Assembly (NCBI GenBank): GCA_016718275.1
Contig: JADKEA010000023.1
Coordinates: 124,001-188,000, forward strand
Source of the DNA: Candidatus Villigracilis affinis
Lineage (GTDB): Bacteria > Chloroflexota > Anaerolineae > Anaerolineales > Villigracilaceae
Length of the DNA: 64,000 bases
Reading direction: 5' to 3'
Under the pieces are notes generated by a model that worked only from the letters and a program-made list of their open reading frames with translations, made no database searches and was not told where the DNA came from. The translations under genes were made by a program, and so were the position numbers. Numbering within the stretch: position 1 is the first letter of the stretch; each line of letters starts with the position of its first letter. Below are positions 60,900 through 64,000 of this stretch, in pieces.

Positions 60900-61442
60900 A
60901 TGTCTCCCCGCCCTCTCAAAGTCTTCCTCTGCCACGCCCACGCGGACCGTGACCCCGTGCGCGGACTCTACACCCGCCTGACCAAAGACGGCGTGGACGC
61001 ATGGCTCGACAAAGCCAAACTCCTCCCAGGGCAGGATTGGGAATTGGAAATTCGCAAGGCTGTGCGCGAAGCGGACGTGGTGGTGGTTTGCCTTTCAAAA
61101 CAATTTAATCAAGCGGGGTTTCGACAAAAAGAAGTGCGCCTTGCCCTCGATACCGCCATGGAAAAACCCGAAGGCGAGATATTTATCATCCCTGCCCGTT
61201 TGGAAGAATGTGACAACCTTGAAAGCCTGAGAAAATGGCATTGGGTGGATTTGTTTGAAGAGGATGGCTATGAAATGCTCATGCGCGCTTTGCGTGCGCG
61301 AGCGAATAAAATTGGGGCGACATTGCAAGTGAAAAGGAGTTGGTTGCCAAGAATTACGACTCCTCGTACCAATTATCAAAAACCTGCTGAAATAAAGAAG
61401 GCCGATGCTGTTATAGAAAAGGTTGTTAAATTAATAAGATGA
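60900..61442 (+). CDS. TIR-domain protein (intact copy)
   Basis: 180 residues. TIR domain at about 4-135: PLKVFLCHAHADRD (betaA), GVDAWLDKAKLLPGQDWE (BB-loop region), ADVVVVCLSKQFNQAGFRQKEVRLALD with candidate catalytic Glu E78, IFIIPARLEECD, and HWVDLFEEDGYEMLMRAL. C-terminal 40 residues are basic and helical. Bacterial TIR domains hydrolyse NAD or make signalling molecules, often in anti-phage defence; in this class they also occur fused to SUMF1 or propeller domains. The stop overlaps the next start (ATGA), linking it to the lipoprotein gene. Confidence 0.85.
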   Translation: MSPRPLKVFLCHAHADRDPVRGLYTRLTKDGVDAWLDKAKLLPGQDWELEIRKAVREADVVVVCLSKQFNQAGFRQKEVRLALDTAMEKPEGEIFIIPARLEECDNLESLRKWHWVDLFEEDGYEMLMRALRARANKIGATLQVKRSWLPRITTPRTNYQKPAEIKKADAVIEKVVKLIR

Positions 61443-61690
61443 AATTCCTGATTACAAACCTCCAGATAAGTTTCCTGATGGTTGGGACTCTTGGTGGATG
61501 CCAACTTCCGAGGTCCGAAAATTCTAAAAGCGAACTTGCCGAAAAAACTAATCGAAAAACCAGCGAAAAAATAGCTCATGAGATAGCAGAGAAAGATGCA
61601 AGTGGAAAAGCAAGACTAGAAGCCAAAAAACAACCATGGCAAAAAAATGCACAAGTAAAAGCAGAAAATGGCTTGACTTCTTCATGCTAA
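61439..61690 (+). CDS. Small predicted lipoprotein
   Basis: 83 residues. Hydrophobic N terminus with lipobox LGGC (about C21), then a highly charged Lys/Glu segment likely helical (KSELAEKTNRKTSEKIAHEI). Overlaps the TIR gene by 4 bp, so it may be co-translated. No family recognised. Confidence 0.5.
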   Translation: MKFLITNLQISFLMVGTLGGCQLPRSENSKSELAEKTNRKTSEKIAHEIAEKDASGKARLEAKKQPWQKNAQVKAENGLTSSC

Positions 61691-61731
61691 GATGAAAAAA
61701 TGATCCAGACTCTTCTCATTGTTAAAGTCAA

Positions 61732-62610
61732 TTGTTCTCCAAATTGCATCCTAAGGAAGTGATAAACAATCCCAAACTACTTACTCAAAATGCCATAGCC
61801 TTGATTGGCTTGGTGTTTGTAGCTGTTGTCGCGGCATGGGCTTTACCCAAATTAGCCTTGTTGTCTTTTACAGGTAACGATAGCGGCGATGTCAATGTAT
61901 ATATATATGATGGCAAAAAGGCAACCAAGTTTACTCAAGCTCCAGAAAATATAGAGAATTGGTCATCAGCTTTAGGGGTTACTGGCAATGTGTATTTCAC
62001 ATCCAATCGAGATGGAAAAGTGGAGATTTATCGACTGGTGGATGGGGAAACTGAGCGGATCACAAACACTCCTGGAAAATATGAGAGTTGGTCTCCTGCA
62101 TCAAGGGATTACTGGCAATGTATATTTCACCAATCAGATGGAAAGGGGAGATTTATCGATTGGCGGATGGGGAAAACTGTGGGATCACAAACACTCCTGG
62201 AAAATGAGAGTTGGTCTCCTGCATTGGGGGTTAGTGGCGGTGTATATTTCACTTCTAATCGAGATGGAAAAATGGAGATTTATCGATTGGTGAATGGAAA
62301 AACTGAGCGTGTCACAAATACACCTGGAAATCTAAGAGTTGGTCTCCTGCATTTGGATTACTGGCAATGTGTATTTCACATCCAATCGAGATGGAAAGCG
62401 GAGTTTACCTGTTGGTTGAAAGGGAAGCTAAACGTATTACGAATACACCTGGTACTATCAAAGTGTAGATTCGAGAAAGGAAACCTATACTTTACGTCCA
62501 ATCGGTCTGGTCGGAATCAAGTTTTTATATTGATGCCTGAAGTGGTTGTAATTTCGGACATTGTGAGTTGGACGAAAAAATTAAATGACAAATTCCCTGA
62601 ATACCGATAA
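61732..62610 (+). pseudogene. TolB/DPP-like repeat propeller, frameshifted
   Basis: N-terminal transmembrane helix (ALIGLVFVAVVAAWALP) and then four or more repeats of about 125-130 nt encoding GNVYFTSNRDGKVEIYRLVDGETERITNTPGKYESWSPA-like blades. Repeats 1 and 3 are in frame; repeats 2 and 4 read out of frame (WQCIFHQSDGK, VGLLHLDYWQCVFHIQ), while the correct blade sequence continues in the neighbouring frame. No good start codon: the long frame opens with TTG inside a gap. Either several indels have killed it or consensus errors accumulated in the repeat. Confidence 0.6.
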
Positions 62611-62709
62611 ATTTTTAAGACCTGAACTTAAGAATACGTAAATGAATATAATTTAACTCCTGATCAGTGTGGCGGAAGCGCAAATCTGCATTTTCTTCTT
62701 TCCATCAGT

Positions 62710-62715
62710 TATAAT
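62710..62715 (+). promoter_or_regulatory. Probable -10 box of the glycyl-tRNA synthetase gene
   Basis: TATAAT 52 nt before the start codon; -35 not clear. Confidence 0.4.
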
Positions 62716-62723
62716 CCCCTCCG

Positions 62724-62770
62724 CAATCCAAAATCGTAAATCCAAAATCGACAATCGGAAATCGTAAATG
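62724..62770. repeat. AATCGTAAATC word repeat overlapping the glyQS start
   Basis: gcaatccaaaatcgtaaatccaaaatcgacaatcggaaatcgtaaatg: iterated words whose last three bases are the ATG of the synthetase gene. No Shine-Dalgarno sequence is visible. Confidence 0.6.
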
Positions 62771-64000
62771 ACGAAACCCTCCTCCTTTCAAGAAATCATC
62801 CTCAAACTACAAGACTTCTGGGCATCGCACGGATGCCTGATCACACAGCCCTACTACACCCAGGTCGGCGCAGGGACGATGAACCCTGCCACCTTCCTGC
62901 GCGTGCTCGGACCCGAGCCGTGGAACGTGGCGTACGTCGAGCCGTCTGTCCGCCCCGATGACGGGCGTTACGGCGAGAACCCCAACCGCTTCCAACTGCA
63001 CACCCAGTATCAGGTCATCCTCAAGCCCGACCCTGGCAACCCGCAGGAACTCTACCTCGAGTCGCTCAAAGCCCTCGGCATCGACCCGCGCCAGCACGAC
63101 ATCCGCTTCGTGGAAGATAACTGGGAACAGCCCGCCATCTCCGCGTGGGGCTTGGGTTGGGAGGTCTGGCTCGACGGGCAGGAGATCACGCAGTTCACCT
63201 ACTTCCAGCAGATGGGCGGCGTGGCGCTCGACCCCGTCTCGGTCGAGATCACCTACGGGCTCGAACGCATCCTCATCGCGCTCAACAACGCCAAAGCCAT
63301 CTGGAACGAAGAATACGGCGCAGGCGTCACCTACGGCGAGATCCGCCGTCAGGAAGAGTTCGAACACTCCAAATATTATTTCGAGACCGCCGACGTCGAA
63401 CGCGTCCGCGCCATGTACGACCTCTTCTCCGCCGAAGCCGACGCCTGTCTCGCGCAAGGTCTCATCGTCCCCGCGCACGACTACGTCCTCAAATGCTCGC
63501 ACTGCTTCAACATCCTCGACACCCGCGGCGCCATCTCCGTCGCCGAACGTCAAGCCTTCTTCCGCCGCATCCGCGAATTAGCCAAAGGCGTAGCAGTCTC
63601 CTATGGCGAACAGCGTAAGGGGCTGGAGTATCCATTACTGAAGGATGAAGGCAAAAGGATGAAGGATGAATCAAAATTATCCGTGCCTTTAAAATTCATC
63701 CCTCATCCTTCATCATTCATCCTTGAAATTGGTGTTGAAGAATTACCCGCCAACGATGTGGACTCCGCCTACGAACAACTTACCCAACGGATTCCTTCCC
63801 TGTTAAGTGAACTTAGACTCGACTACAAAGATATCCGCATCTTTACTACCCCTCGGCGGATCGTTGTTTCTATCGACTCTCTCTCCCCGAATCAGCCAGA
63901 CCGCGAAGACCTCGTCAAAGGTCCCCCCGCTGATAAAGCCTTCGACAAAGACGGCAAGCCCACGCAAGCCGCGCTTGGTTTTGCCAAGAAAAATAATCTC
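62768..64000 (+). CDS. glyQS: Glycyl-tRNA synthetase, alpha-beta fused, partial (runs off the right edge)
   Basis: 411 codons visible from the ATG at 62768, open to the window end. Residues 1 to about 290 are a complete alpha subunit: FQEIILKLQDFWASHGCLI, GAGTMNPATFLRVLGPEPWN, YVEPSVRPDDGRYGENPNR, NWEQPAISAWGLGWEVWLDG, and FNILDTRGAISVAERQ. After a linker encoded by a TTCATCC-type inverted repeat (about 292-319) the beta subunit begins: LEIGVEELPANDV, RIFTTPRRIVV, KGPPADKAFDKDG. It charges tRNA-Gly. Most bacteria with this type have separate subunits; fusions are known in several lineages. Confidence 0.92.
   Translation, partial: MTKPSSFQEIILKLQDFWASHGCLITQPYYTQVGAGTMNPATFLRVLGPEPWNVAYVEPSVRPDDGRYGENPNRFQLHTQYQVILKPDPGNPQELYLESLKALGIDPRQHDIRFVEDNWEQPAISAWGLGWEVWLDGQEITQFTYFQQMGGVALDPVSVEITYGLERILIALNNAKAIWNEEYGAGVTYGEIRRQEEFEHSKYYFETADVERVRAMYDLFSAEADACLAQGLIVPAHDYVLKCSHCFNILDTRGAISVAERQAFFRRIRELAKGVAVSYGEQRKGLEYPLLKDEGKRMKDESKLSVPLKFIPHPSSFILEIGVEELPANDVDSAYEQLTQRIPSLLSELRLDYKDIRIFTTPRRIVVSIDSLSPNQPDREDLVKGPPADKAFDKDGKPTQAALGFAKKNNL
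63641..63724. repeat. In-frame inverted word repeat forming the GlyRS linker
   Basis: Left arm aaggatgaaggcaaaagg...gaaggatgaa (63641-63670) and right arm ttcatccctcatccttc...ttcatcctt (63695-63724) are inverted copies of the TTCATCC words found before the TIR genes. The frame passes through without interruption. Confidence 0.7.

Noticed and set aside
61973..62480. CRISPR-like regular repeats
   Set aside because: The period of about 127 nt and the coding nature of every unit show propeller blades; there are no unique spacers between short repeats.
62807..63553. 248-codon minus-strand frame
   Set aside because: Exactly antisense to the glycyl-tRNA synthetase alpha part, whose identity is certain.

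Overview
The window looks like the chromosome of an uncultured member of the Chloroflexota, probably class Anaerolineae. This is inferred from gene content and not from a marker tree. The pointers are several family-5 peptide-binding lipoproteins, Ser/Thr kinases fused to formylglycine-generating-enzyme-like (SUMF1) domains, TIR proteins of the type common in that class, an alpha-beta fused glycyl-tRNA synthetase, and moderate GC. Several signs suggest imperfect assembly or local decay: three G-rich tracts (3601-3620, 12577-12633, 60421-60625) and single-base frameshifts in msrP and in one peptide-binding lipoprotein.

Layout. 1-7206: an MFS gene cut by the window edge, an SbcD-like nuclease, a C39-like membrane-anchored protein, the MsrQ/MsrP pair that repairs oxidised methionine in exported proteins, a TlpA-like thioredoxin lipoprotein whose first active-site Cys codon is UGA followed by a SECIS-like hairpin, and a second MFS gene. 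7356-19165: mostly minus-strand housekeeping genes: STAS / S51 peptidase / STAS, rhodanese, aminotransferase, nucleotidyltransferase, M3 peptidase, ChrA, Nudix, aldo-keto reductase, UvrD/PcrA helicase and MscL with a C-terminal zinc ribbon. 19557-36275 (plus strand): a large peptide-import locus with two pairs of Opp-type ATPases, one permease pair, a c-type cytochrome, four binding lipoproteins (two are a recent mosaic duplication) and a response regulator. 36304-43241: tRNA-Gln, glmU, cdd, recO, then PHP phosphoesterase, acyltransferase, geranylgeranyl-reductase-like flavoprotein and a methyltransferase.

43390-50823 reads as one functional locus: a GntR/FCD repressor with a perfect palindromic operator at its own promoter, a cytosolic cyanophycinase-like S51 hydrolase, a binding lipoprotein, two permeases, and a secreted, membrane-anchored tandem S51 protein whose second half has lost the nucleophile motif. 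A secreted hydrolase, an importer and a cytosolic hydrolase under one regulator suggest scavenging of cyanophycin or a related beta-aspartyl polymer. The locus has no ATPase of its own and would need to borrow one, for example from 33060-35167.

51014-62610 is an accessory region: two paralogous kinase-SUMF1 receptors, a membrane-anchored SUMF1 protein, a beta-propeller lipoprotein, a Doc toxin with a small antitoxin, one intact TIR protein with at least three decayed TIR copies, two decayed DUF5131 copies, and a frameshifted repeat propeller. Short-word intergenic repeats are scattered through the window. One of them forms the in-frame linker of the glycyl-tRNA synthetase fusion that runs off the right edge.
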